From Cristatella mucedo (lineage: Eukaryota > Bryozoa > Phylactolaemata > Cristatellidae), in NCBI GenBank assembly GCA_009760855.2, contig WPIO01000007.1, positions 4,403,501-4,467,500 of the forward strand: 64,000 bases of DNA, given 5' to 3'. Position 1 is the stretch's first letter. Each line of letters starts with the position of its first letter. The notes under the pieces were generated by a model. The model was not told where the DNA came from. It did no database searches and was given only the letters and a program-made list of their open reading frames with translations. Made by a program: the position numbers and the translations under genes. Positions 1 through 31,794 of the stretch are shown here, one piece after another.

Positions 1-3000
1 GAGCGGGGCCGAACTCCCGCGGGACCGAACTGTATAGCTCGCCGCTGCTGCTGCCGCTGCAACCGCCGCCGCTCGCTTCATTAGAAACCATCCTTCTAAT
101 CCATCCATTCTTCTAATTATACTGAACTAATTTTATCTTAATAGAGCGCGAACTTCATTTGATCATATGTACTTAGTTATTCATTCATCAACATAGGGGG
201 TATGTCCTACCCCGGGGGAAATGTACTAGGGTCCACCAGGAGGGGAGGGGAAATGTCCAGGGGAAAACGTCCAGGGGGAAATGCCCTGCAACCGTAGGCA
301 TGAGCCGTAAGCCCCTCTAATAAGCTAGGTTTGTTAGTTCGCGAGTCCCTCACAACTAAATACCCCGCGGGTTAGATTATTACATTTAAACCACAATTAG
401 AAACCCCTTGCATGAGATTATTATATGATATTGCATCATTAGATACAAAGTTATTCCAAAGCGTTATGAGTTAGAACTTCACAGGACCGTGAACTTGTAA
501 ATTTTTCTCAAAGGACGACCGTGACATTCCATCGTTCTATATAGTTTGACCATCTGGATACAGCCATTTGCGCATTAACTAATCGCCGATTTGAGCTCCA
601 TGCAGGCATATGGATGGCAGCAGAATGATAGGTGTCGGGTCTGCTATACCTCGACAGCGCACCAGTCTGGCGGAAGCCGCTGGGGCGAGAGCAGCGGACC
701 CACTTGCAGCAGCTGCTTCCTTCCAGGCCTGCGAGCTAGCCGTGCGGCCCTGCGGTTCTGCGTTTTTCAGCAGTAAACGGCATCTGCTTGAGCCGTCCTG
801 ACCCGTGCGCGATTGCCCGCACAAACATAACACAAGGAAAATAAATTTCATTAAATTTTTCGAAGGTCCAGTTGGCCATTGTTTCTTCTCTATGCTGGAC
901 AGTAACAATGCTGCATCGTCTGCCGTCTGTACTGCCTTTTACTGCTGGCAAACTGCGGCGTTGCGGCAGCATGGTGAGCAAGTCATTCGGCTTTTTCTGC
1001 TTTCGTCTCTCAGGCATGTTGTGAGCGGCGTGATAAAATTTACAATCATTCTGGCTAAGTCCGATTGAACCGAGGCCTGTTATGACCTACTCCACAAAGT
1101 TGGTGCGACTTATTCTGAATCTTCCGCTGTAAACCGATAAGGCCAAACGTGCTTTCAGCGTGTCAAAACTCATCCAGACACACATTCGAACGACTATGGG
1201 TGCCGACCAACTTAACGACGCCATACTGTTGTATGCTGCGAGATTAAATGTCACGACAGTGACGAATGCTACGAGCGTCGTACGCCCTCAATCTATGCGC
1301 GGAAGAGCAGCTCAGGTCAAATAAATTACTAGCGCCGTCCATGCTGTTTATCATTCATTCTCAGCAGAGCTTTGCCCCTACCTGAAAATCCCGGCTCCAC
1401 AACCGCACGGAGGGGGACAAAATAGATTCTGCAACTCCACACTTCTAACGAGCGCTATTGGTAGGAGTGGCAGGGTGCTCCCAAGTGAAGCATTTGCGTG
1501 GGTTTTGACGTTGTCGAACAGCAAGTGCGCGCGAGACATATTTTTAGTTCACTATAGGCCACCCGCTCTGGCAAGCAAGGACCATAGCTGCACGAGCCCT
1601 GATTGGCCAAAAGTCGTACCCCGCTTGCACCCCTTCGGAGACCCGGCGGCGGTGCTCGGGGTAGGGTGTTTGGGCATACCGCGTTCCGACTAAAGCCAGG
1701 TTTAGGTGGCAAATCTTGCTTCCTACCTGCTAGAGTCTTCGTCGTATACGTCACAAATACCACGAGCGTGGCCTAGACTTAGGGGAAGACTTGGCGAAGA
1801 TTCAGCAGCCAAACCCGGTTCTACTTTTTCAACCAAGACTTAGCATGTGACGAATCGTAGACGCCGTTCTTGGCCGCATTTGCTCCGTTGTTAGCAAGGA
1901 ATGGCGGACGACTTGACAACGAAATCATCGTTGCGTTCCTGGCGAATCTCTGTTTACGGGACACGCTGAGTTCCGAGTTCGAGAATTAGATTTTGAGACG
2001 GCGAGCTATACAAGCTCTAGCGGACAGGTTTCATTCTATCGGCATTTGCGTTAGCAAAGCCTGGCCGTAGAGAAACGCCATGGCTATCCCGTGAACGCTC
2101 AGTGGTCGGAGCGAGTAGGAAGCCCGACCTGGAGCGAGACTGCCGTCCAAACCACCCACAAACCGGAAGACCGCAGTAAGACTCGAGTAGGTAAGTAGGA
2201 AGCGAGACTCGAGCCGTCTAAGCCACCAGTCTGAAGAGGCTACTCGGGCTTTATGGACGATTCTGGAGGCGCGATCTCGGGCGGGCGGCTTTCTGTGGGC
2301 GAGGACACGAGCAGCTGCGAGCAGCGCGCCTCCCTGGAGCAGCTCCTCCTCGTTCGCTCTCTCCTTCCGGCGAGATGCTACTATCCTTTTTTTCCTCAAG
2401 GACTAAGGCAGTTTTTGAACAGACAGACAGCTCTATCTAGACAAGCTCAGGGAGGCCTGACAGGGTGCGAATTTCTCTCGTCGTGCATCGGAAGAGGCCG
2501 ACTCGTTGGAGCGACGAGCTCAAGCGCTCTCAGCTCCCAGGAGCTCGTGACGCTGACATTTTTTCGAGAGCTAAATTAATTGATGACAGTCACAATAGCC
2601 GTGTGGTTAAAATAGCCATTTTTTTATAGAGAGGCTAGCGAGCTCTTCTGAGCAGATTTCAAGGACAAGTCCTAGACACGGTCAAGGGTTAGCCTCCCCC
2701 AATCAATATCCTGGCTATACCCTAATGGTGGCCGTACTAGCAATGGTACGGCGGTCGTACGGACGGACGTTCTGCGACTGGTTGGGCGTAGATTTGTATT
2801 TATCTTAAATGGGCATTATAAAATATCTTTTAAAAATAAATCTAGATTTCTGGGGCATTTTAATGTTGTTGTTTTTTTTAAAGTAAAATCGAGTGCGATC
2901 AAAGCTGTGAGTGCGACTTGGGCAAACGAAACGTGAGAAGCAAGTCGACGTTGCGTTAAATTCACTCAGCTGAAGTGACTTCTTTCCAAGGAGCACACTT

Positions 3001-3636
3001 TCGTGTATACCGACCTTTTGGCTGCCACCGGTTTCTTCGAATATTAAAACGCCAATTTGAACCAGCGGCAGCAAGAAGAGAAGGAAGGAAATGATGAAAA
3101 GGAAGGAAAGGACGAAGAGGAAGAAAATGACAGCACGATCGACATTCAGGATCGGTTTCAGCTTGCTGACAAACCGGGCGAACATTCTGGATCAATACTG
3201 TAATTGGTGGCTGAGGAGTAGGAGGAGATTGTCATGGAATAAGACAACATCTCATCCGAATAAAAAACATTTTAAATATTTTAAAACATCTTAAAAATTT
3301 ATTCTTTATTTGCTAGCAATGCCCCCCCCCGCGAATAAAAAACGAAACTATCTGCGACTGCTGGTCGTATGTCAACAGCAGCTAGTTGCGTTTTGTGTAG
3401 CCTTAAGACAGATAAGCTCAATAGTGCTTCATCTTACCGCGCATGGCGATTACTTGGCCTGATTTTAGAAACTCCAGTGGTAGCACAGCCCGCCAGACTG
3501 TTGTTGCATTGCATACATATAAAGTCCCCGACTAAAGGCTACATTCCTGGCTAATTGGAGCACAGCCCGTTTCCATAACATCCGTAACTGCGTGTATTAG
3601 CTAACTTAATACTAGCTGATTTATCAGTCTCATTTG
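1..3636. other. Left flank, no recognised gene
   Basis: The first 80 bases are GC-rich with GCTGCTGC-type triplets. Short open frames lie on both strands; none shows a domain I know. Around 2805-3300 is AT-rich sequence. A C homopolymer lies near 3322. Two weak coding candidates (579-851 minus and 3070-3202 plus) are described under findings. Confidence 0.5.
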
Positions 3637-3772
3637 TCAAGCGGCAGAGGAGCCTTAATGGCTGTCACCACTGTTTGCAGTTTGCAATACAGGAACGCCC
3701 GCTGCAGGATTCGAACTCACGACCGTAGTCGAAAAGAGCGAACGCCTTCTGGCTGTGTACGGACCGCTCCCC
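3637..3772 (-). mobile_element. tRNA-derived SINE, diverged copy
   Basis: On the minus strand it carries the tRNA-like head with a B-box close to GGTTCGAATCC (present as gattcgaactc on the plus strand) and the body ending in the CTGCCGCTTG region. It is more diverged than the copies at 5411 and 26576. Confidence 0.6.
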
Positions 3773-4439
3773 TCACAATACAGATTGTGAGATTAAGTTA
3801 CTAACCGACTGTTTGTTTTGCTATTTATAAAGTTGACTCGCACGTAGCACATAGTTTTGAAATCGCAAAATTTCGGTCCACCTCACTAATTCCCAGGATG
3901 CAGTGCACCGCACCAGCGAATGGGCAGGCGACGCAGCCCGATTTTTCAAACTTCAACGACTTGGCTAACTGTAGGTGTTTTCCTTCGAGTTAGCGAATCT
4001 GAGAAGCTAGTTGTTTTATTCTGGGAAACTAATAAGAATGAAACCATTTCCAGAATGCTTTTATTTAGAGATTAGCTTACCTTCTAGATTAACCAAAACC
4101 TGTGGCTAAAGCAGGTAACTATGTATAAGCACTCTGTCGCTTATTGAAGCCGTCCAAGACGCACGTGTTCTTCGGACGAGTGGTTGGCTCAAGCAGTTTT
4201 CAATCGCGTCTTTCAATTACTGCAGCGTTGTGGCGGATGCCGGGAAGCTGCTGATAGCGCGACGCGATCGCACCAGAGTCTGCGTGTGAGCGCACCAAAA
4301 AAAGTTCTAGGCCCCCTACGATGTTTTTAACCGGTTCGTGCCGACTGCGGCTCGGGGCCAAAGCAACTCATGCAACGAATTTTCTTTTGAACTTTCAACT
4401 AACCGCTTGCATTCAAGGAGCTGGGTTTAATTGTGCTGC
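3773..4439. other. Unannotated spacer
   Basis: AT-rich intergenic sequence with no coding frame, tRNA-like box or repeat that I recognise. Confidence 0.4.
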
Positions 4440-4562
4440 TTTGAATTGGCATTTCCACAAACCATTCGATAATGCTTCCTCTGCAGCAAATGTAAAGTGC
4501 CTAGAAAGGGAACGAGTTCTATGACGGCGCTATATAAAATGTATTATTATTATTATTATTGT
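4440..4562 (+). mobile_element. L2-like LINE 3' tail
   Basis: It shows the family 3' end: GCAAATGTAAAGTGCC, a hairpin segment, then GCGCTATATAA and (ATT)n. Only the untranslated tail is present. Confidence 0.7.
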
Positions 4563-4751
4563 ATCATCATTATTTTCTTTAGCTTGGCATGCAGAAGCGC
4601 TCCCAGGCTCGTAGCTATTGTACTGCAGCATATTAAACCATCCACTTATTGATACTGGCCACTGGCTGCAACGAATAGCAGCACAGGCTACCGTCGTGTT
4701 TCTGTGAGGTCCAGAACTGCAGACTTCAACCGCAGCATGTCCAAATACACC

Positions 4752-4917
4752 CGAGTACGCGTTACCAGTATAAAGTACATGCAACGAGCCATTGAGTTCG
4801 CTGTTGAGCAAGAGCGCACGTAACGTATATATAAATACCGTCGTAACTGGCTCTCAACAGAGCGGGCAGAGAGCGTACGATAAGTGCACGTAATCTAATG
4901 CATCTATCGCGCTGCTT
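4752..4917 (+). repeat. Interspersed repeat with TATA-like box, copy 1
   Basis: About 165 bp resembling 34712-34888 at roughly 85 percent by eye, including GAGCAAGAGCGCACGTAACG, TATATAAATA and ACGATAAGTGCACGTAATCT. The TATA-like box with a conserved segment downstream suggests an LTR or promoter-bearing repeat; class unknown. Confidence 0.55.
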
Positions 4918-5410
4918 GGTCTCCACAGAATTTGAAGTGGTGTGGCTTTGCGTGGGTGAGGCCAGTGGTTGCTGCAGGATACAGCTCGCCCTGAAACCCT
5001 GTGAGCCTCTGCCTCAATGTTTATTTTGGGCTGGCCATCAAGACTGTCGAGTGTCATGACACTTGCGTCTTAGTTGTGGAATATTGTAAAAGTCTTGAGG
5101 CCATTACTTTTAATTTTAATACTGCTCGATGGAGTTGCAATGTTACTGTACTGGGAGGTCATGTTTTAATTCTTTTCCCTCCTACCTTCATTTTTACACT
5201 TTCAACCACTGCACCTAAACGTTGAGTGCTATGCAGACTACTATGATGCCTTGGAAATTTGAGGTTTTTTCATCCCTTGTTTGTAAGTGAACCAGAAAGT
5301 TGTCTTGCTCTCTGTTTTTGTTTATTTTTCTCTTCATGAAGATAGACGCGAGATGCACGGTTGTTTAGCTGAGGCAGCTGAGACTTGAGCCACTCAGTGG
5401 CTACGAGCTC

Positions 5411-5605
5411 TGGTTGGTGAGCCGTAATGGCTCACTGGGTAAGGCGGTTGCTTTTCACGACCTTGGCCCCGAGGTCGTGGGTTCGAATCCTGTCGTGGGC
5501 GATCCTTTATCGTCACTGCAAGCGGTGGTGATAGCCGTGAAGGCTCTTCTGTCGCTATACAAAAAGAGGCTGTTAAATCAGCTAGCATTTTGTTATTTTT
5601 GTTTT
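5411..5605 (+). mobile_element. tRNA-derived SINE, full-length copy
   Basis: The head has an A-box-like TAATGGCTCACTGGGTAAGG and a perfect B-box GGTTCGAATCC. The body carries AGCGGTGGTGATAGCCGTGA and GTCGCTATACAAAAAGAGGC, and it ends near GCTAGCATT. Same family as copies at 9414, 17138, 26576, 33452, 52540 and 57486. Confidence 0.85.
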
Positions 5606-5662
5606 TGGTCGAGGCTGGCAATGCACTCTACGAGCTGACCGCACGAGCTCTACCACTGACTG

Positions 5663-6922
5663 TGCGTGGTCTTCAAGACTTATCATTGTTATTATTATTC
5701 ATATAGCCGTAAAAGCCATGCATTTTGAAAGAATATAAACACCTGTCATATTCATGTTATTAATAGTAATACATTTTTGTATATCGTCCTCAGAGAACTA
5801 AATCTCTTTCTAGGCACATCTGCTGCGAAGGAAGCATCGTCTAATGGTTAGTGGTAGTTAGCTCAATGACAGTAAGCATGACATGGTTAGAGGTGACATG
5901 CACAGGGTCTGCATGCAAGCATGGTTAGTGGCAGCATGCACTTGCGTACGCTGGGGTCGAAGCAAGTAATGACACGTACACAGGAGAACACGCATGTGCT
6001 CATACGCAGCTTCAGCACAGATGATAGAAAGTCTATAAGCCTTCTAGAAAGTCTATAAGCCTTCAATTACAGCTAGATAGTAATATCCATTAAATAAGCA
6101 CCATTCACGATTAACTGTCATCCCGATAATAATAATAAATGACCTTTAGTGCCCCCTAAGTGTCCGAATCTCTTTCTAGGCACGCTGCATAGGCTGAAAA
6201 AGCAGCATATGTATCAACTGATTAGGGAAAATCCCATCCAACAAAATAGCTAATATTTTGCTTCGATGGGAAAGCTCACGAATGATAATTCATGTAAATG
6301 GAGCCTATAGATTTTCAATGAGGAGCGTGAGGAAGCTTGGATTTCATTTTAAAAGTCGTCTTGTCAGGTACTGTTGTGATACAAATTCAGTCGAAAGCTC
6401 AAGGTTTTAGATGCACATAAGCTAGAGGCAAGGTGTCCACAGAATTTGAGGTTGGCCACAGGCACAGCAGTTTGAGCGGTGTCAATGAAGCAGAAAATGG
6501 GTGGAAGGCTAGAGGAATAAGTAGTACATGTACACAGGTAGGTAACCCGAAGTAAGAGAGCAAAGGCACTAAAAAGTAAGGACCTCGAGATCGATTTGCT
6601 GCTTGATGGGAAGCCAGTGCAGGCCAGAGAGAAGTGATGCATTGTGGCAATTGAGACGTACATGTCGTGGCAGACCAGCTAAACTCATATATTGAAACTT
6701 TAAGCCTTGCTAGTAAGTTCCAGTCTGGTTTTAGAACGTGCTTACCGCAAGGTAAGCATTGATTTGGGTGTACAACGACCTTCTTAGGAATGCAGACTTA
6801 GGTAGAATCTCTCTGCTTGTTTTTCTCAATCTTTCGGCAGCTTTTGGTACTATCGATCATCAAATCCTTCTCTAGTAAGTCTCATCTTTCCTGGGCATCA
6901 CTGGCACTGCAATGCAATGGTT
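5663..6922 (+). repeat. Near-identical segmental duplication, left copy
   Basis: It matches 35738-36977 almost base for base; I counted about six mismatches plus one 20-bp tandem duplication (TAGAAAGTCTATAAGCCTTC, near 6023-6062) found only here. It contains a minus-strand LINE 3' end to about 6664, joined head-to-head to a plus-strand LINE reverse-transcriptase start. LINE similarity stops at 6922 here but continues in the right copy. Confidence 0.95.
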
Positions 6923-8208
6923 CATCATATGCTTCTGCACTGCAGTTTCCAGACCCGGCAATTCCCAGCTACAATTCCTGCACAACGATGCTGTCTGCCT
7001 TGGCAGGTATTTCCTTTTTGTTTGTCATTTGTTGCTAATTTTTCTCATTAGCCTACTTCTTTGTCTGTTCAAATATCTTTGAATGCCTGCACGCCTCTCT
7101 GTTCTGGTTTATTTTGTGGCTACTTTTGGGCTGGCTTCTGTCCAGCCAAAATTGCTAAGGTCCCTTGGTACATTTTAGGAGGCTGGCGAACATAATAACA
7201 ACTTTGCAGTCATGGTTTCGTAGAGTTTCCGAGGAGGCAAAGATCTCCGTATACAGTGATCTGGGTAGTGAGGGCATTAGCATTCGGATTGACCAGACAA
7301 CCCACACCGTAATCCCTTGCAGAACCACCCGAGATGGCCATTTCCTGATGTAGTGATGTAGAAGCATAGAGAAGCAGCCTGCAATCTGGTCAACCTCATG
7401 AACGCTAGAGATCTGTATGGACAGGCAAACACAGTTACTTTCACCTGTTTGGTTCTAAGTCAGAGGCCAGGAACAATACTATGCTGCAGTATTTGTGGTC
7501 AGTAGGATCAAATCAAGGGTGTGGTTAAGGCTATGCAGTGTTACGTTAGAAACAGGTTGATTTTTTATTACTAGTAATCAGTCGACTGGGATTCGATATA
7601 TGCTTCGTGTGGGGGTAGGGATTCTGGCCCTGCCTATCAGCTCCTTCTTACAGCATTCACCAGTTCGACGAAGCCTGGAGGAAGAATCATTCCAGCCTTG
7701 CACTGGTGTGCCCTGCTGAGAGCCAAGTGAATTCGGTGACAATCGAAAGACTGTCGTAATCCAGGAAATTAACTGAAAAATAATAATGACAACAAAGCAC
7801 TCGCTCAAAAGTTGGAATCCTCCGAGTCACTCCAAAATCAGATGCCAACTGTTGAATAGTCGCAACGTTATGCTCTCAGTGCCATATTGACCACATGGTA
7901 GCTTCTGCAGTGCTAGGGTAGTACGCTCGTTGGGATAATGGAGCCGTGGCCTGAAGCAAGACTTTTCTTCATTAAAATTGTAGGCCCTTCATCACAACCG
8001 GGTCCATTGGTTGCAGGGGGGAGGGGAGGAGGCTCTGTGCAATGACAACTGAGACAGGCACTGCAATTTTGTGATACGATTAAACTTCACCGTGCCCATG
8101 CTGTGAAAACCACATCAAAAGTCAATTTCAACACTGAAAAGGAGGAAAAAAGAATGCCCCTGAGCAATTCGGCATCTCATTAGGTCCTCGTTCAAGAAGC
8201 AGTCACTG
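6923..8208. other. Spacer downstream of the SLC49A4-like gene
   Basis: No coding frame with recognisable similarity. It includes a G-rich stretch near 8018. Confidence 0.4.
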
Positions 8209-8214
8209 TTTATT
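8209..8214 (-). terminator. Candidate poly(A) signal AATAAA of the SLC49A4-like gene
   Basis: AATAAA on the minus strand about 305 bp beyond the stop codon, with no closer exact hexamer noticed. This is a prediction from the motif only. Confidence 0.4.
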
Positions 8215-8518
8215 GGAAGGCGCCAACGTTCGACAATGCTGTGGCAGGGTTCACAATGACTGCAACCAGGGATGTCAAAAAGTGGCATAATTCTGACAAT
8301 GCCGTCGATGCAATATAACTGCAGCCGTATAAATAAGAAAAGCAGAAAACGTGCTTCGGGTAAAATAAGCAATCTATGGCAAGACACAGTACAGACGTTA
8401 ATGCGTCGGTTTCGAGCTTCGTAAGTAAAGCGTGCTGACCGGTACGCAGCTATCACTGGGAATAATGTTTTTGCGACAGCTCTCGTGCAACGAGAGAGCC
8501 GGCCACCTTTGCAACCGT

Positions 8519-28860
<20,342 letters not shown>

Positions 28861-29023
28861 GTGACTAGGTCGAGATTCACAATCCGTTATAGCCCTAGCT
28901 GTGACAAATCTATTCCATACCATTTTGAACAGTGCATGGGCGTAATACTCATGCCAGTAAGGGGGCGAACTAGGGTGACTAGAGGTGCAGTGAGCCCGGC
29001 GACAATCGCGTCCGCGTGACAAC

Positions 29024-29031
29024 TCACGTGA
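29024..29031. promoter_or_regulatory. CLEAR-type E-box TCACGTGA upstream of the SLC49A4-like gene
   Basis: An 8-bp palindrome TCACGTGA in the context CTCACGTGAC, about 165 bp upstream of the chosen ATG. It matches nine of ten positions of the GTCACGTGAC CLEAR element bound by TFEB/MITF factors at lysosomal genes. A CCAAT pentamer follows on the plus strand (29032-29036) and another lies on the minus strand at 29099-29103. The role is inferred. Confidence 0.5.
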
Positions 29032-29039
29032 CCAATATA

Positions 29040-30381
29040 AACAAGGTCGTGTGCTTGTTTGTGACCCGCCGCACGCCCCGGGTTGCCCTTACGTCGTCAT
29101 TGGTCTAGCCGGTGGAACCGTCTCATATGTCAATATACCAGGCGCCCGCACGCAATTTTCGAGACAAAGAAAGCATCCAAACCATGCGCAAAAGCCAAGC
29201 TGGCTTAGAGCTCGTGAAGCTAGGTAGCTGATTGATGGGTGCGAGCTTGCAAACCTTACACCAATCCCAACGGAAAGCGATAGCTTCTACGTAATTCTAA
29301 GCGGCCATAGGTACAACTATGAAACACAACGTCCTCGCAAACATGGAAGAATTGGCTGTATACAACCTATTGTACGTGAATACGTACACAGATACGTTAT
29401 TGCTGCAGGTCCACAGAGGCGTCGTGAGACTTTTCGGCCCCCGAAGGCAAAGCAGCGAGTACCGTCCCATCCCCTTGTCAAACTTTGCGGCAAACAGCTC
29501 CATCACAGAAGAAACGCAAAAAACACGCTGGCAGGGATATCGAGCGGAGAAAGTTATATTACTGTAGTGGAGGTACAAGGCAGCTATCACAACTTTAATC
29601 TAGGTGAATTTTGCTGACCTTGTGTAGCGCCTAGCTGGCCTTGGCTTAATTTTAGCGCGAACAAGAACTGTTCAGCGGGCGAAAACTCCTTTGGCCTTGA
29701 GCAGTGAGCCAGAGAGAAGCACCAGTGCGGGTAGAGAGAAGAGCTTAAGAGCAAAAAGCCAGGATGCTCTTAGACCAGCGGTGGCGATTTGATTTTTAGA
29801 ATTGGTCTGATACCCGCTGGAGCTGCTGATTGATGTTGGCTGGCCTGTCAACCTCGGCCATAACTCGGTCCTAAAAGAATCCTCCGGAACCTACTCGGCA
29901 TTTAAGCTGGGCAAAGGTACCCTTCCAGTGGCCTACTGATGGTATTAATTCCTTACCGTAATAGGCCAAGGTGTCGGGCCCAATACCACTAAGCTCTTAC
30001 CCCATTGTCTCAGCTAGGTAATTAAGAGTCGAGCGGCGCTAGCTCTTGGTCTTTGGTCGTTTGGTCTTTTTGGTCTTTTGTCCGGCTCTGCGCTTCGACG
30101 CCGTCGGACTCGTTTCTCTGAAAGCGAGGGAGGAGGGCGGGCTCTCCGCCGACGATGGACGAAACAGGACGAGACAGCGCTAGGAGGATTCGGTGGACTC
30201 CACCGAATACGGTCGTATTGCGCCCGAGCTGACATTTTGTGTTTCTTTTGTGTTTTGTGTGTCCGCGCTTGCACGTGGTCTCGGCATTAGAATTTTACCG
30301 GTGCGAGCTAGACGTAGCTGGCGTGTGTAGAGTTCTAGTTCGAGTGTTAGAGTCGTGAGTGTTACGCAGGAGAGTTTTGTA
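29040..30381. other. GC-rich region upstream of the SLC49A4-like gene
   Basis: It includes a CRE-like ACGTCGTCA beside ATTGG (29091-29103), and a TTGGTCTT-type short tandem repeat at 30047-30080. Open frames on both strands (30014-30290) are arginine-rich and show no known domain. Confidence 0.4.
30355..30381 (-). mobile_element. Second LINE family, 3' tail piece left of the LTR element
   Basis: GTGTTACGCAGGAGAGTTTT and TATAGC match the tail at 56980-57010. The same family resumes at 32036, so the LTR element interrupts it. Confidence 0.55.
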
Positions 30382-30388
30382 TAGCTCA

Positions 30389-30631
30389 TGTAGTCTGAAT
30401 TATCGTCGCGAACTGCACAGAACGCTAGCCGACGAGCAACACCACCAGTTTATTTCACGTCCACACAGAGCAGGGCGAAGCACAACTCTCCTCGCCCCTC
30501 TCGCCCACCGGAGTCCCCCGACTCCCTTATCAAAACAACCACGAATAGCACGGCCCGGCTGCTTGCCACATCGAGTGTCACAGCCCACTCGTACAGCGAT
30601 CCGGGGCAGTGTCATCAATTAAATAAAACCA
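30389..30631 (-). repeat. 3' LTR of the gypsy-like element
   Basis: About 243 bp sharing nearly all bases with 31795-32035, including GCACAGAACGCTAGCCGACG and GTCATCAATTAAATAAAACC. Edges are uncertain by about 8 bp. Confidence 0.8.
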
Positions 30632-31154
30632 CATGCCCGCCTGATCTGGACATCAATGAACGACGTAGCCAGAGCAGCAAGCAGCTGTTCTTCTCCACTG
30701 CTTAGACAGCGAGAAGGCTAAACATTAACCACATAGTCCTCATAGTGCGCCGGCGGTCTCAGGCCACATCTTGGCCGTAGCTGTCTGCCGGGCTCGTCGG
30801 CTCTGGACCTACTACCAGGGCCAGCATCGGAGTGTTCGTCAAGGAGTTCGTTGGCGATCGGTACTGGTCTGATGTCCGCTATGTGACGGCGGATTCCATC
30901 AATTTCAATGCCAACTCCTTCCGCCGGGGCAGTCACTGCATTTTGAGGCTAAGTAACGGCTGCTCGGAGGAGGTGGGCGACCGCACGGCCTGTTGAAACA
31001 AGCCGGTTGCGTTTGACAGCTCCGTTCATGCGTCGTGGGGCCACATATTTCTCCGCCGCTGACGCCTCGTCGGGCGTAACAGCCTCGAAGCTCAATGGTG
31101 CATCCCACACCACCACCACTTCGCAAGCCGCCGCCACATCTCCGGGCACCGCCG

Positions 31155-31295
31155 CCGCGTTTCCGACCTGCACCGCCTATCCGATCTGCGCCTCGTCTCC
31201 TACCTGTGCTGCGTCACAGCCCACTTGCATCGCCGATGAGCCTCCGACCTGCTCCGCATCTCCGACTTGCTCCGAGTCGTTACCCACCGGTTCAT
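31155..31295. repeat. Short tandem repeat inside the gypsy-like element
   Basis: Units of about 18-27 bp built on TCCGACCTGC(A/T)CCGC. On the minus strand they encode repeated QVGD-A units (EQVGDAEQVGG...). Confidence 0.65.
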
Positions 31296-31365
31296 CACAT
31301 GCCAGCGTCACCTCCACGGCTTTCGCTACCTCGCAGGCCGTTGCCTCGTTGCACACCACGTGCGC

Positions 31366-31766
31366 CTAGCAAACCGTCACAGCCTGGATCGCTGTCACCA
31401 CGTTCCACACGGTGGCATCCTGGTAAACCCTTGTCGCCCGGCACACCGTCGGCGATTGCTGATATTGCTTCTCGTCCCTTTTGTCGCCGCCCTCTCTCCG
31501 ACAAGCATTTGCTAACTCAGCGCTCAGCAGTCGCGCTTTACCTACAGGGCTAGCCAGTGCTGTTACCAGAGGCTCGCGAAACAGACGGTGGTAATCCCTG
31601 ATTGCCTTCGGCATGTAAGAATCCACATAGAAGGCGCTTCCTTCCAGGAAGAGAGGCAGAAATTGTGCCAGAATGTCGGATTGACACCGTACAGCTCGAG
31701 CCGCCGCTCCGAGTCAAGCAGCCAAGTTGCGAAGTCATCACCGACTTGAAAATGCTCAAGCAACAT
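31366..31766 (-). pseudogene. gag-like fragment of the gypsy-like element
   Basis: It starts ATG TTG CTT GAG about 30 bp after the 5' LTR. The pattern F.VGDDF..WL...E, then W..A and Y..L, resembles retroelement gag N-terminal domains. One frameshift lies near 31620. Confidence 0.6.
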
Positions 31767-31794
31767 TGCTGTCGTCGCCGCCGCCGGAATAGCT

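Noticed and set aside
5411-5500. Functional tRNA gene (and similar heads at 26576, 33452 and 57486)
   Set aside because: A- and B-box-like sequences are present, but no complete acceptor stem closes the cloverleaf and the same 3' body follows in every copy. It is a SINE family.
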